Source of the DNA: Thalassobium sp. R2A62
Lineage (GTDB): Bacteria > Pseudomonadota > Alphaproteobacteria > Rhodobacterales > Rhodobacteraceae
DNA: 64,000 nt
Assembly (NCBI RefSeq): GCF_000161835.1
Contig: NZ_GG697169.2
Coordinates: forward strand, 1,296,418-1,360,417
Direction: 5' to 3'
Numbering within the stretch: position 1 is the first letter of the stretch; every line of letters begins with the position of its first letter. This document shows positions 1-9,414 of the stretch, piece after piece. Under the pieces are notes generated by a model, which was given only the letters and a program-made list of their open reading frames with translations, made no database searches and was not told the origin of the DNA. The position numbers were made by a program, and so were the translations under genes.

Positions 1-145
1 TCCAGTCAATTCAGGCAAATGAAATTCGCCACACCAGAACACGAGGTGAATTCAAAAATCGAAAACTCGGCTCAATTGGCGGCGAGGTAGAACTGTCTAG
101 CTGATTGGATTTCGCGCGCGCCCGAAACCGAAAAGACCCACAGTT

Positions 146-186
146 TAAAACAGAAAGAAGTCGCCGTGAGATTTCACAGCGGCTTC
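146..186 (-). terminator. Intrinsic terminator of the small exported-protein gene
   Basis: On the minus strand a 13-bp stem (157-169 with 174-186, one mismatch and one G-T pair) closes on a 4-nt loop and is followed by the T-rich stretch TTTCTGTTTT (147-156). It lies 30 nt past the stop codon of the small gene at 216-434, so it most likely ends that transcript. The rest of 1-145 shows no convincing coding or structured feature. Confidence 0.7.
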
Positions 187-215
187 TAAAATTCTATAAA
201 TCGCGGTGTGTGCGA

Positions 216-434
216 TTAGAAACCGTCGGAGGAGTCGCCACCGCAGACCAATGCGCAGATCAGGATGATGCCGCCAGCTGCCCAGAGGCCCTTGCCGCCC
301 AGACCACCAGATTGTGTCACGAGGACTGGCGCTAGGTCTGTTTCGTCGTTTGCAGCATTTTCGAAGCCGCCAGCGGAAACAGATGTTGCGCATGCGAGTG
401 TTGCTGCAGCAACAAGAAGAGAAAACTTTTTCAT
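216..434 (-). CDS. Small exported hypothetical protein (72 aa)
   Basis: I do not recognise a family. The protein begins with a basic n-region (MKKFS), a hydrophobic stretch and an AxA-like cleavage site (SVSAG), so it is probably exported through Sec. A second hydrophobic segment near residues 50-64 (GKGLWAAGGIILICALVCGG) is followed by a short acidic tail, so it may be anchored in the membrane or be a small outer-envelope protein. The ATG at 434 is preferred over the GTG at 443 because the signal peptide starts naturally there. A strong terminator follows at 146-186. Small proteins with a GG-rich second segment are common near the ends of operons in Rhodobacterales, but the function is unknown. 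Confidence 0.6.
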   Translation of the reverse strand: MKKFSLLVAAATLACATSVSAGGFENAANDETDLAPVLVTQSGGLGGKGLWAAGGIILICALVCGGDSSDGF

Positions 435-543
435 TTTGATCACTATTCTACCGATTAATTCAGGTCAGGCCGCATTCCGACCACTCAAGCCTTCATTGAC
501 CAGAAATTCCTTTTTTCCTAGGGGGAAATCATGTTTTTTGCGG

Positions 544-1575
544 TCAAAATTCCGCCAAAAAGGCGGCAATGATGCGCTTTGCCGCGTCCAAGTCGCTCTT
601 ATCGATCATTTCTGTCACCGTATGGATGTACCGTGTGCCGACAACGATTCCCACCGCACGGGCTCCTGCAGCGGCCTGTTGCGCCGCAGCTCCGTCTTGC
701 CCGCCGGCTCTTAGCATGGTGCGTTGAAATGGGATTTCCAACTTGGTTGCCAGTGCGTCGATCTTGGCGACCAGCCCGCGATCCGCAATGAACGAACTGT
801 CGCGGACGTGTAGGCCGAAGCCCTTACCCAATTCCGTTGTTCGGTCTTGTTCAGGCACTCCGGGTGTGTCGCAGGCCAGCGTCGTGTCAATCCCAATCCC
901 GATATCAGGCTGTACTTTGAAGGCTGCGGTCCGCGCACCGCGCAGCCCGACTTCTTCTTGGGTGGTAAAGACAACATGGATTTCAGCGCCTCGGCCTTTG
1001 TCGCCCAACGCTCGGATCGCTTCGATACCCACCCAACACGCAATTCGGTTATCCAAAGCTTTTGAAACGCATTTGTCCCCCATCTCCAGAAACGGCTCGT
1101 CCATGACAACCATGTCCCCAATCTTGACGTGGTCCTTGGTGGCATCGCCCAAACCAAGATCCAAAAAGAACTCGGACACTTCCGGCACTTTCTTGCGGTC
1201 CTCGGGGCTGGCGATATGGATTGGTCGGCCTGCTGGGTTCATGACGCCCTTGAGATCGCCAGTGTCCGTACAAACCAACACGCGTCGCGAGAATAGATTG
1301 CGTGGATCAAAGCCACCAACCGGCTGCAGATAGACGAACCCTTTGTCGGTGATGTGGCTAACCAAGAACCCGATTTCGTCCATATGGCATAACAACATGA
1401 TCTTGGGTGCATCGTCGCTCGTCGCGTCCCGTCGGCAATGCAGCGACCCCAACGCATCAACCTCGACTTGATCAAACAGACCGCTGACCTCGCTCATGAT
1501 GACGTCGCGCACACGGTGTTCGTGCCCCGGAACACCCGATGTTTCACACAAGGTCTTGAGCAAATTGATATTCAT
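544..1575 (-). CDS. M42 family metallopeptidase (FrvX/glucanase-like aminopeptidase)
   Basis: The 343-residue product matches the M42 family of dinuclear zinc or cobalt aminopeptidases that trim peptides in the cytoplasm. Metal-binding and catalytic positions can be recognised: LLCHMDEIGF near residue 65 (His and Asp), the ALDNR segment (Asp), TTQEEVG (the catalytic Glu pair), GIGIDTT (Asp) and a late RYIHT (His). Length is typical of the family. The start at 1575 was chosen because GGAG lies just upstream and because extending further would overlap the next gene. The gene follows an oxygenase and an SDR on the same strand and may be their operon partner. Substrate cannot be told from sequence. 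Confidence 0.85.
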   Translation of the reverse strand: MNINLLKTLCETSGVPGHEHRVRDVIMSEVSGLFDQVEVDALGSLHCRRDATSDDAPKIMLLCHMDEIGFLVSHITDKGFVYLQPVGGFDPRNLFSRRVLVCTDTGDLKGVMNPAGRPIHIASPEDRKKVPEVSEFFLDLGLGDATKDHVKIGDMVVMDEPFLEMGDKCVSKALDNRIACWVGIEAIRALGDKGRGAEIHVVFTTQEEVGLRGARTAAFKVQPDIGIGIDTTLACDTPGVPEQDRTTELGKGFGLHVRDSSFIADRGLVAKIDALATKLEIPFQRTMLRAGGQDGAAAQQAAAGARAVGIVVGTRYIHTVTEMIDKSDLDAAKRIIAAFLAEF

Positions 1576-1618
1576 TGGTGGGTCTCCATTTGGGTCGAAT
1601 AAGAAATGTTTGGTGGCA

Positions 1619-2560
1619 TTAGGCCGATGTCGATTGGAATTTGTCCATGAGATATGGCCCTGACCGAACCGGCGGATAGGCATCTGATCCATCCAGAGGC
1701 ACAATTTCTGCATCCCAATTCGGCTGGTGGAAAAATGCAAGGCTTTGGCGTGCTGGTTGATCTGGTACAGCGACAACGCGGTGCAATGTGCTGACCCAGC
1801 GATCAGAGGTCCAGCGCGCCATCAAATCCCCGATATTGATCACGAATGCGCCCTGCTCGGCATCAATGTCCTTCCAAGCGCCGTCTGACATCATGATTTG
1901 CAATCCACGCCGGTTCACCTGCGGCAACAAGATCGTCAGCGATCCATAGTCGGTATGCGCACCGGCACGTTGCTGCCCGTCACGCGCAGCACCTTGGGTT
2001 TGCGGATAGTGCAGCGCCCGCAACGCCGAAATCGGGGCATCAATGTACGGTGCAAAATAGTTATCGGGCAACTCAAGCGATGCGGCAAAGGCTGTCATGA
2101 TTCTCGCGGCAAGGTCTCCCATCGCGGCATAGTACGCGGTCCACGCGGGCCTAAAGTTCGGCAAGTCTGGCCAAAGCGTCGGCGCATAGCAAAATCCCAA
2201 CGCCTGCGGATCGGTCATTCCATCAGGTGCTTGGCGTGGACCACCATTAAAGCTCTCTTTTAGATCGGGCGGGGTCTCGCCCCCCTTACTTGCAGCCAGC
2301 GCTTCCGAGTTCGGACCTAAATAGCCATAGGGATATCCAGGCTCAGGTGCTTTCACCGATTGCTTTGCCTCGGTTGGTTGCGCAAAAAACTCTGCGGCAG
2401 CCGACCAGACGTTGTCGATGACGACCTGCGGAACACCGTGATTGGTGACGGACAGAAACCCCGTATCTCGGCAAATCTGGTCAAGGCTCACGGCCTGAGT
2501 TGCGCGCGCATCCCCGCTGGATGCCTCGAACTCACCCAAATCAAACACTGGAAATGCCAT
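1619..2560 (-). CDS. Isopenicillin N synthase-like 2-oxoglutarate/Fe(II)-dependent oxygenase
   Basis: The 313-residue protein has the double-stranded beta-helix oxygenase pattern: an N-terminal DIOX_N region (GFLSVTNHGVP), the iron ligands His-x-Asp in GAHTDYGSLTILL and the distal His in STLHRVV, and an Arg-x-Ser pair (ARQSLAFF) that binds the 2-oxoglutarate carboxylate. Members oxidise small molecules such as amino acids, pyrimidines or plant-hormone-like compounds; the substrate here is unknown. It is separated from the upstream epimerase gene by one base (stop at 1619, start 2560 next to stop 2562), so the two are almost certainly co-transcribed and possibly translationally coupled. The M42 peptidase follows 43 nt later. 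Confidence 0.88.
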   Translation of the reverse strand: MAFPVFDLGEFEASSGDARATQAVSLDQICRDTGFLSVTNHGVPQVVIDNVWSAAAEFFAQPTEAKQSVKAPEPGYPYGYLGPNSEALAASKGGETPPDLKESFNGGPRQAPDGMTDPQALGFCYAPTLWPDLPNFRPAWTAYYAAMGDLAARIMTAFAASLELPDNYFAPYIDAPISALRALHYPQTQGAARDGQQRAGAHTDYGSLTILLPQVNRRGLQIMMSDGAWKDIDAEQGAFVINIGDLMARWTSDRWVSTLHRVVAVPDQPARQSLAFFHQPNWDAEIVPLDGSDAYPPVRSGPYLMDKFQSTSA

Positions 2561-2561
2561 A

Positions 2562-3473
2562 CTATTGTCCTTTTGCTTCTGCCTGGACTGCGTTCACTTT
2601 CTCGCGCCAAGAATGTACCGGCTCAAACCCTAACAGGCGCTTAGCTTTGGCGATTGAATAGAACGTCTCGTGTTCGTCCATGGCATGCGTCACCGGAACC
2701 CCGTCATAAAACTGGCGCGCAATTTCATCGCTTGGCATGGCCACAGACGTGTCCGCATTCGCAACATTAAAAACCTGATATCCAAGGCCGTCAGTTGCGA
2801 GACACTTCTCGACCATCTGGGTTAAATCGCGGACATCGATGTAGCCAAAAATGTTGCGCCGCCGCAGTCCTGCATCCTCTACAAAGACAGGAAAATCCTT
2901 TGCGTATTCAAGAGGTTCAATCACATTGTTTAACCGCAATGCATAGATGTCGGCACCGCTGCGGGCCTGAAAGCTCTTGGCGCAGGCCTCGTTGCACACC
3001 TTGGACATGGCGTAGCTATCGTGCGGCACTGTCGGGTGGTCTTCGTCAACGGGTACGTAGTCGGGTTTCAGCTCACCTTGGGCAAAACACACGCCATATG
3101 CCGTCTCGGAACTTGCGATGATGACCTTGTTGATCCCAAGCTTGGTCGCCGCCTCAAGGACATTGTATGTACTCAGCGTGTTCACGCGAAATAGCTCGTT
3201 ATCTGGGACCAGATTGATCCGCGCCACCGCTGCAAAATGTACGACCGCATCAAATGTCGGATGCTCTGGCAGATCAAGCTCGTCAAAATTTGCTCGCATG
3301 CTCATCGCGTTAAAGACCTGACCAGATTCAGTCAGGTCAACTTTGACAAAATCGCCCCTCGCCTCTTGGGGTTCGGCCAAATCCACATTCAACACGCGAT
3401 GTCCCGCGGCACGCAGCCCTGCAACGACGTGACGCCCCGCCTTGCCACAACCGCCAGTGAATAGAATCCTCAT
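2562..3473 (-). CDS. NAD-dependent epimerase/dehydratase (extended SDR)
   Basis: The 303-residue protein is an extended short-chain dehydrogenase. The N-terminal nucleotide-binding motif TGGCGKAGRHV is a TGxxGxxG variant, the catalytic Tyr and Lys are in DSYAMSK, with ASSETAYG supplying the active-site Ser/Thr. Relatives act on nucleotide sugars or other polyols. It heads a three-gene minus-strand group with the oxygenase and the M42 peptidase and faces parE across a 140-bp divergent intergenic region (3474-3613) that must hold both promoters. The product is cytoplasmic. The actual substrate cannot be inferred. Confidence 0.85.
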   Translation of the reverse strand: MRILFTGGCGKAGRHVVAGLRAAGHRVLNVDLAEPQEARGDFVKVDLTESGQVFNAMSMRANFDELDLPEHPTFDAVVHFAAVARINLVPDNELFRVNTLSTYNVLEAATKLGINKVIIASSETAYGVCFAQGELKPDYVPVDEDHPTVPHDSYAMSKVCNEACAKSFQARSGADIYALRLNNVIEPLEYAKDFPVFVEDAGLRRRNIFGYIDVRDLTQMVEKCLATDGLGYQVFNVANADTSVAMPSDEIARQFYDGVPVTHAMDEHETFYSIAKAKRLLGFEPVHSWREKVNAVQAEAKGQ

Positions 3474-3613
3474 GGTGCTCTCCTTTGCCCACTTAAACCT
3501 AGCAGCTTGAAAGCGGACGCATAGCCCTATGGCTACAGAAACTCCTTTCCCCTCTTTGGATCGCCACGCTATACTGGATCACAATAAAACCAACAAAACC
3601 GAGCGGAATCACT

Positions 3614-5572
3614 ATGGCTGACGATCTCTTGGGCGCTGCCGCCTCTGATACCTATGACGCGTCTTCTATCGAAGTCCTTGAAGGGCTCGAACCCGTTCGC
3701 TTGCGTCCTGGCATGTACATCGGTGGCACCGACGAACGTGCCCTGCATCACCTTGTTGCCGAAGTGTTGGACAACTCGATGGACGAAGCCGTCGCCGGAC
3801 ACGCGACACGAATCGAAGTTGAGCTTCATACCGACTATTCCGTCACAATCCGTGACAACGGTCGCGGAATTCCAATCGATCCGCATCCCAAGTTTCCGGA
3901 CAAATCCGCGCTTGAGGTGATCTTGTGTACACTGCATGCAGGCGGCAAATTTAACGGCAAAGCCTACCAAACATCCGGGGGCTTGCACGGTGTTGGTGCC
4001 TCGGTCGTGAACGCGCTCTCTGATATCATGATCGTTCAGGTCGCTCGGGATCGCGAGCTCTACGAGCAACGGTTTTCTCGCGGCATCCCGCAAGGCCCCG
4101 TCAAAAAGATTGGTGCCGCCCCGAACCGGCGTGGAACAACCGTTACATTTCACGCAGACGAAGAGATCTTTGGCAGCCACCGGTTCAAACCGTCACGCCT
4201 GCTCAAATCGATCCGGTCCAAAGCCTATCTGTTTTCCGGCGTCGAAATTCGTTGGAAAACCGCGATTGTGGATGGCGACACTCCGATGGAGGCAACGTTC
4301 CACTTCCCTGGTGGTCTGGCTGACTATTTGCGCGAAACGCTGGGTCAGGCATCGACCTACGCGGAACAACCGTTCTCTGGCATCGTCGAATTCCAAGAGA
4401 AATTCAACGTTCCGGGCAAGGTCGAATGGGCCATCAACTGGACCCCGTCCCGCGAAGGGTTTATCCAGTCCTACTGTAACACTGTGCCAACCCCCGAAGG
4501 CGGTACCCATGAGGCTGGATTTTGGGCCGCGATCCTAAAAGGCATCCGTGCCTACGGTGAATTGGTGTCCAACCGCAAAGCCAGCTCGATTACCCGCGAG
4601 GATTTGGTTGCCGGCGGATGCGCATTGGTTTCCTGCTTCATTCGCGAGCCCGAATTTGTCGGTCAAACCAAGGACCGTCTGGCCACAACAGAAGCGCAGC
4701 GCATGGTCGAGAACGCAGTGCGCGATCACTTTGACAACTGGCTGGCGGCTGACACCAAATCGGCGGGTGCGATCCTCGACTACCTGATCCTGCGCGCAGA
4801 AGAGCGCCTGCGTCGGCGGCAGGAAAAAGAAACTGCACGAAAATCAGCAACCAAAAAGCTGCGTCTGCCGGGTAAGCTGGTTGATTGTTCATCCAATACC
4901 CGCGACGGCACCGAGCTGTTCATCGTCGAGGGCGACAGTGCGGGCGGTTCGGCGAAAATGGCGCGGGACCGTAAAACCCAAGCATTGCTGCCGCTGCGTG
5001 GTAAAATCCTCAACGTGCTAGGTGCGGCCTCTTCCAAACTGGGCAGCAACGCGGAAATCTCGGATCTGACCCAAGCCTTGGGCGTCGGATTGGGGACCAA
5101 ATTCAACGTGGACGATCTGCGCTACGACAAAGTCATCATCATGACTGATGCGGACGTGGACGGGGCGCATATTGCGGCACTGTTGATGACGTTCTTCTTT
5201 ACCCAAATGCGCCCGATGATTGACGCCGGTCACCTCTATCTCGCATGTCCGCCATTGTTCCGCCTAACCCAAGGGGCCAAACGCGTCTATTGCATCGACG
5301 AGTTGGAAAAAGAGCGGCACATGGACAAGGGATTGGGGGGCAAGGGCAAAATCGATGTTTCACGATTTAAGGGTCTGGGCGAGATGGACGCAAAAGACCT
5401 GAAAGACACAACAATGAACCCGAAGACACGCAAACTGATCCGCGTGACAATCGACGAAGACTTGCCCGGTGAGACAAGTGATTTGGTCGAACGATTGATG
5501 GGTAAAAAGCCTGAGATGCGTTTTCAATACATCCAGGAAAACGCGCGGTTTGTGGAAGAGCTGGACGTCTAA
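3614..5572 (+). CDS. parE: DNA topoisomerase IV subunit B
   Basis: ParE is the ATPase subunit of topoisomerase IV, which decatenates daughter chromosomes together with ParC. The 652 residues show the GHKL ATPase motifs EVLDNSMDEA (about 50-59), DNGRGIP and GGLHGVGASVVNAL, the transducer domain, and a TOPRIM domain with IVEGDSAGGSA, LPLRGKILNVLGA and DADVDGAHI. There is no insertion like that of GyrB of gammaproteobacteria, and the C-terminal GLGEMDAKDLKDTTMNPKTR block is ParE/GyrB-typical. The assignment to ParE rather than GyrB rests on length and on the early RLRPGMYIGGTDERALHHL segment. parC is not in this window. Confidence 0.93.
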   Translation: MADDLLGAAASDTYDASSIEVLEGLEPVRLRPGMYIGGTDERALHHLVAEVLDNSMDEAVAGHATRIEVELHTDYSVTIRDNGRGIPIDPHPKFPDKSALEVILCTLHAGGKFNGKAYQTSGGLHGVGASVVNALSDIMIVQVARDRELYEQRFSRGIPQGPVKKIGAAPNRRGTTVTFHADEEIFGSHRFKPSRLLKSIRSKAYLFSGVEIRWKTAIVDGDTPMEATFHFPGGLADYLRETLGQASTYAEQPFSGIVEFQEKFNVPGKVEWAINWTPSREGFIQSYCNTVPTPEGGTHEAGFWAAILKGIRAYGELVSNRKASSITREDLVAGGCALVSCFIREPEFVGQTKDRLATTEAQRMVENAVRDHFDNWLAADTKSAGAILDYLILRAEERLRRRQEKETARKSATKKLRLPGKLVDCSSNTRDGTELFIVEGDSAGGSAKMARDRKTQALLPLRGKILNVLGAASSKLGSNAEISDLTQALGVGLGTKFNVDDLRYDKVIIMTDADVDGAHIAALLMTFFFTQMRPMIDAGHLYLACPPLFRLTQGAKRVYCIDELEKERHMDKGLGGKGKIDVSRFKGLGEMDAKDLKDTTMNPKTRKLIRVTIDEDLPGETSDLVERLMGKKPEMRFQYIQENARFVEELDV

Positions 5573-5634
5573 AAACCTGCTGAACCACATCGAATTAAGG
5601 GGCGCTGAGAGAGTATCTCACCGCAACAAATCTT

Positions 5635-6276
5635 TTAGCGCAAAGCCATATTGCTGACCGTGCCACGAATGCTGGTTCCGGTGTCATCGCTATCTGCGGA
5701 CACAGCAAGACCAACCAATTTACCCGGTGATCCACCAAAGGCCGCGCTATAGTCACGGGCAAAGTTCACGCTTTCGCTGTGCGAACCAGTGCCGGCCTGA
5801 CGCAGAGCAACATTCGCACCCTGCCCCGGTTGGTACGGCGATGCGAACGATGCGCCGCGACCTTCGGATCCGCCCCACACATATTGCAAAACACGCACGG
5901 AATCATTGCCCAGCAGACGGCGAATGCCAGCACTTTCTAGGCGTACCGCTTCGGCCTCTGGCAAAAAGACAAAATACATCGACAGGTTGCGATCGTCACC
6001 GCCTTTGCGGCGCAGATTCGTCGAAGGAACAGATTGGGTCACAGCCCAATTCCACGACGCCGCCGTGCTGTCCCATTCACCGCGTGGCAGACGTGTCCAT
6101 GCGATGGAAACAGCACCGTCCGAAGCCACACCCAAAGACGAACCAAAACTATAGGAATTGGACGAAAACAATGAGATTTTCTGATTTTTCCAAACGCTAG
6201 AAAAGCTCACACGATCAGCGTGAACTGCGCCAGCAGCAAGAGTGGCCGCAACAACAAGGGGGGTGACAAAACGCAT
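5635..6276 (-). CDS. Exported protein, DUF3047-like
   Basis: A 213-residue protein with a clear Sec signal peptide (MRFVTPLVVAATLAAGAVHA). The mature part contains the features I associate with the DUF3047 family: a W-rich beta segment, an RRKGGDDRNLSMYFVF region, LQYVWGG in the middle and a GLAVSADSDDTGTS motif near the end. The family is exported or periplasmic and has no assigned function. An ATG further upstream (6342) is in frame, but the signal peptide argues for 6276. It is convergent to parE with 62 nt between the stop codons and stands alone as a transcription unit. Confidence 0.72.
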   Translation of the reverse strand: MRFVTPLVVAATLAAGAVHADRVSFSSVWKNQKISLFSSNSYSFGSSLGVASDGAVSIAWTRLPRGEWDSTAASWNWAVTQSVPSTNLRRKGGDDRNLSMYFVFLPEAEAVRLESAGIRRLLGNDSVRVLQYVWGGSEGRGASFASPYQPGQGANVALRQAGTGSHSESVNFARDYSAAFGGSPGKLVGLAVSADSDDTGTSIRGTVSNMALR

Positions 6277-6391
6277 CAAAGGACTGCAATACAAAAGCGT
6301 GTTTCCCGATCTCCAACGCATCTGCGCTGACATGGTTCTCACATTTGGGTTAGAGGATGTGACCTAGGCGTGCGTGTGGCAGGCGATACGA

Positions 6392-7369
6392 CTATCCGCC
6401 CAGCTTTTGAACCGCGTCCCATAGCGCGTCGGGCACATCAACAGTGTCCAAACCTGTGATGTCTGTGCCCGGTAGGCGCGCGCCTTCTTGGGCATCAACA
6501 GCATCCGCGATACGGGCAAACCGATCTGCAAAATGATCTGAATGAACCGCCGGATCGAGAAGGATATAAAATTGGCCCAGCCCGTGCGGTTCGCCGTCAG
6601 GCAACTTTAGACCACCAACATCCAATGAATTGACGCTGCCCGTCATACCAGCCGCCAACAATTCCGCCATCAGACCAAAACCCCAGCCTTTGTAGCCACC
6701 TGCGCTGACCAATGCACCGCGCAACGCAGCCTCTGGGTCAATTGTCGCAGCGCCCGTTTCGTCAACAGCCCAGCCAAGCGGGATCGCCTCGCCAGCGGCC
6801 TTTGCCATTGTGATCTTGCCCAATGCGACGGCGGAAGTGGAGAAATCAAAGTGCATAAGAGGTGCATCAGGTCCTGGAACCGTCATCGCGATCGGGTTCG
6901 TGCCAATCACCGCCGCATTGCCGCCCGGAGGTGCTACAACAGGCGACGCATTGGTAAATCCGATCCCGATCAAACCTTTTGCCGCGATCTGTTCGGTAAA
7001 AAACCCAAGACTCGTGCACGTGTGTGCATTAGCGACCCCGAGGATCGCCACACCATTTTCGCGTGCAGCAGCGACTGCTTCGGGCAGACCCCGTGCAAAC
7101 GCAGGCTGTGCAAAGCCAAACATCGCATCAGCGCGGACCGCACCAGATTTTGGCCGGCTAATCACAGGTTCAACTGTTCCGCTGACCCGTCCGCTGGTCA
7201 GCTGACTGCAATAGCTTTCAAGATAATAGAGACCGCAAATTACATTCCCGAGGCTCTCAGCCCGTGCAACCGCTTGGGCGACTGCATCGGCGATCCAGTC
7301 TTCTGCACCGTGATGCGACAACGCAGCATGGCTTGCTGCTTTGATCTTGGCGATTGTGACGTTGGGCAT
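6392..7369 (-). CDS. Ldh-family NAD(P)-dependent dehydrogenase (malate/L-lactate/sulfolactate type)
   Basis: The 325-residue protein belongs to the Ldh_2 (YlbC/ComC/DpkA) family of NAD(P)H-linked 2-oxoacid or cyclic imine reductases, which has its own fold rather than the Rossmann fold. Visible signatures are AMFGFAQPAFARGLPEA, GVANAHTCTSLGFF, the FTNASPVVAPPGG stretch and IGTNPIAM, plus a C-terminal GGYKGWGFGLMAELLA. Possible substrates include malate, lactate, sulfolactate and delta1-piperideine-2-carboxylate; sequence alone does not decide. The start at 7369 has AAGGAAA upstream and lies 10 nt after lolD, so it is probably the last gene of the proS-lolCD group. Confidence 0.82.
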   Translation of the reverse strand: MPNVTIAKIKAASHAALSHHGAEDWIADAVAQAVARAESLGNVICGLYYLESYCSQLTSGRVSGTVEPVISRPKSGAVRADAMFGFAQPAFARGLPEAVAAARENGVAILGVANAHTCTSLGFFTEQIAAKGLIGIGFTNASPVVAPPGGNAAVIGTNPIAMTVPGPDAPLMHFDFSTSAVALGKITMAKAAGEAIPLGWAVDETGAATIDPEAALRGALVSAGGYKGWGFGLMAELLAAGMTGSVNSLDVGGLKLPDGEPHGLGQFYILLDPAVHSDHFADRFARIADAVDAQEGARLPGTDITGLDTVDVPDALWDAVQKLGG

Positions 7370-7379
7370 GATTGTTTCC

Positions 7380-8069
7380 TTATAAGTCGACGGGCGACAA
7401 ACCGCCCGCATCTAGTCGAATTGCGCGATCCATTCGTGCCGCCAGGTCAAGATTATGTGTGGCTATCACGGCCGATAGCCCTGTGCCGCGAACCAAATCC
7501 ATCAACGCACCAAAAACTTGGTCAGACGTATCAGGATCCAAATTGCCTGTCGGCTCGTCCGCCAGCAACAATCGGGGCGTATTTGCCAGCGCGCGACAAA
7601 ACGCGACGCGTTGTTGCTCGCCACCCGACAGCTCTGCAGGACGATGTCCGGCACGGTGCGCCACGCCAACCGTATCCAACAGCTTGCGCGCGTGTTCCTT
7701 GGCTTGCGCCTCTGGCACCGCATTTGCCAACTGCGGAAGCACGATATTCTCAAGCGCCGAGAATTCGGGCAGCAGGTGGTGAAACTGGTAAATAAAACCA
7801 ACTTGGTCACGGCGTGCAGCCGTCCGTTTTCGGTCTCCAAGGTTGGTCATATCCGTGCCTGCGATCTCAACCGTGCCTGCATCCGCATTGTCCAACAGAC
7901 CTGCAATGTGCAGCAACGTCGACTTACCCGCACCCGACGGCGCAACAAGCGCGACAACCTCGCCCGGTTGAACAACCAGATCAACACCGCGCAAGACCGT
8001 GATCTCGTTTGGTGCGCCCGCATTATACGCTTTGGTCACACCAGACAGTTTGAGAATTGGATCACTCAT
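7380..8069 (-). CDS. lolD: Lipoprotein-releasing ABC transporter ATP-binding protein
   Basis: LolD energises extraction of outer-membrane lipoproteins from the inner membrane by the LolCDE complex. The 229 residues contain Walker A in APSGAGKSTLL (about 43-52), the Q-loop, the ABC signature LSGGEQQRVAF, Walker B LLLADEPTGNLD and a switch His in ATHNLD. The GAPNEITVLRGVDL opening is typical of the MacB/LolD subgroup. It overlaps the upstream permease gene by 8 nt, which fixes the pairing with LolC and suggests translational coupling. Confidence 0.93.
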   Translation of the reverse strand: MSDPILKLSGVTKAYNAGAPNEITVLRGVDLVVQPGEVVALVAPSGAGKSTLLHIAGLLDNADAGTVEIAGTDMTNLGDRKRTAARRDQVGFIYQFHHLLPEFSALENIVLPQLANAVPEAQAKEHARKLLDTVGVAHRAGHRPAELSGGEQQRVAFCRALANTPRLLLADEPTGNLDPDTSDQVFGALMDLVRGTGLSAVIATHNLDLAARMDRAIRLDAGGLSPVDL

Positions 8070-9351
8070 ACCGAAGCGCCTCGACAGGGTTCATGCGGGC
8101 CGCGCGGCGCGCAGGAAAGATCGTAACGATCCAACTTAGCCCCAGTGAAAGCGTCACCGCCGACAAAACGTCATTCAAACGCAATTCGGCTGGCAGACTA
8201 TAGAGGCCGCGGATCGCAGGGTCCCAAACGCCTCCCTGTCCCATCGCATTTACAAGGCTAAAGATCGGGTCGATATAGATCGCAAAGAGGCAGCCAAGAA
8301 CGACACCAAAAATCGTACCGATCGTGCCAATTCCTGCCCCGCAGATAAAGAAGATCCGTAGAACCGACCCTTCGGTCAAACCCATTGTTCGCAAAATTCC
8401 AATGTCTCGCCCCTTGTTTTTGACCAACATGATCAAGCCGCTGATGATGTTAAGAGCCGCGATCAGAACGAGAATGGACAGGATCACAAACATCACGTTG
8501 TCTTCGACCTCGAGCGCGCGCAAGAAGCCACCCGACGCGTCCTGCCATGTCCAGATCAATGCGCGGTCGCCAGCTGCATTCAGCAAGGGTAACGTCAGAT
8601 CAGAAACCCAATCTGGATCTTCAACCATCACTTCAAGTTCGTCCGCTACACCGTTACGATTAAAGAAATTTTGCGCCTCAGAGAATGGCAGATAAACCCG
8701 CGTGCGGTCGATGTCGTACCGGCCTGCCGTAAACACATAAACAACTTCGTAGGCGTTGACCCGGGGGCTGGTTCCGAATGCGGTTCGCACCCCGTTGGGT
8801 GAAATGATCTTGATCCTGTCCCCAACGGTGACACCCAGCTCTCGGGCAACGCCAGAGCCGATGGCCACGCCGTCGTAGAACCGGTCGATATTGCCGCGCG
8901 CCTCTTCGGGCTGAACGATACGCGGGATGGTTTTGAGATTATCCAGCGTGATTCCAAAGACTTCGACACCTACGTTGTTCGACAGGTTATTCGCCATCAC
9001 CTGCCCTTTGATCAACGGCGCCACGCGGGTCACACCCGGCACTGCGGCAACGGCTGCGGCGAGTTCATCATAATTAGCAATGGTGCGCGATGATGCGCCA
9101 GTCTCAGAAACTTCGAGGCGGTTGTAGACAGTCACATGCGCATTCGCACCAAGGATCGTGTCGACGAATTCAGCACGGAACCCAGACCGGACGGCCAATG
9201 TAGCAATCAATGCAAACACCGCCAACGTGATCCCGACCAGCGAAATCCACGTCATGATAGAGACGCCACCCTCGGCACGTTTCGCACGAATATAGCGCCA
9301 CGCGATCATCCATTCAAAACGGGCAAACGGTGCTGTTGAATTTGCGGCCAT
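8062..9351 (-). CDS. lolC: Lipoprotein-releasing ABC transporter permease (LolC/E type)
   Basis: The 429-residue membrane protein has the MacB-like layout: one N-terminal transmembrane helix (ISLVGITLAVFALIATLAV), a large periplasmic domain (about 50-270) and three C-terminal helices (VMFVILSILVLIAALNIISG, a second around 325-350 and the last before ARRAARMNPVEALRYE). The RYIRAKR opening and the C-terminal PVEALRYE are family hallmarks. Alphaproteobacteria often encode one LolC/E-type permease (LolF) that acts as a homodimer, so a LolF label is equally possible. Directly followed by lolD. Confidence 0.9.
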   Translation of the reverse strand: MAANSTAPFARFEWMIAWRYIRAKRAEGGVSIMTWISLVGITLAVFALIATLAVRSGFRAEFVDTILGANAHVTVYNRLEVSETGASSRTIANYDELAAAVAAVPGVTRVAPLIKGQVMANNLSNNVGVEVFGITLDNLKTIPRIVQPEEARGNIDRFYDGVAIGSGVARELGVTVGDRIKIISPNGVRTAFGTSPRVNAYEVVYVFTAGRYDIDRTRVYLPFSEAQNFFNRNGVADELEVMVEDPDWVSDLTLPLLNAAGDRALIWTWQDASGGFLRALEVEDNVMFVILSILVLIAALNIISGLIMLVKNKGRDIGILRTMGLTEGSVLRIFFICGAGIGTIGTIFGVVLGCLFAIYIDPIFSLVNAMGQGGVWDPAIRGLYSLPAELRLNDVLSAVTLSLGLSWIVTIFPARRAARMNPVEALRYE

Positions 9352-9414
9352 GGGGTCTGCTCAACCTATCTTGGTCTTATTTCGCAACGGTATATCTGGG
9401 TGCGGGGGTCAACG

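Noticed and set aside
2360-3464. Several plus-strand frames opposite the SDR and oxygenase genes
   Set aside because: They have no signals, and the minus-strand genes carry clear catalytic motifs.
5573-5634. Possible terminator between parE and the DUF3047-like gene
   Set aside because: Only a 5-bp stem (TGAGA with TCTCA) is present and no T run follows.
6851-7795. Long open frame on the plus strand opposite the Ldh-family and lolD genes
   Set aside because: It has no recognisable domain, lies fully antisense to two well-supported genes with clear motifs, and reads as a codon-bias shadow.
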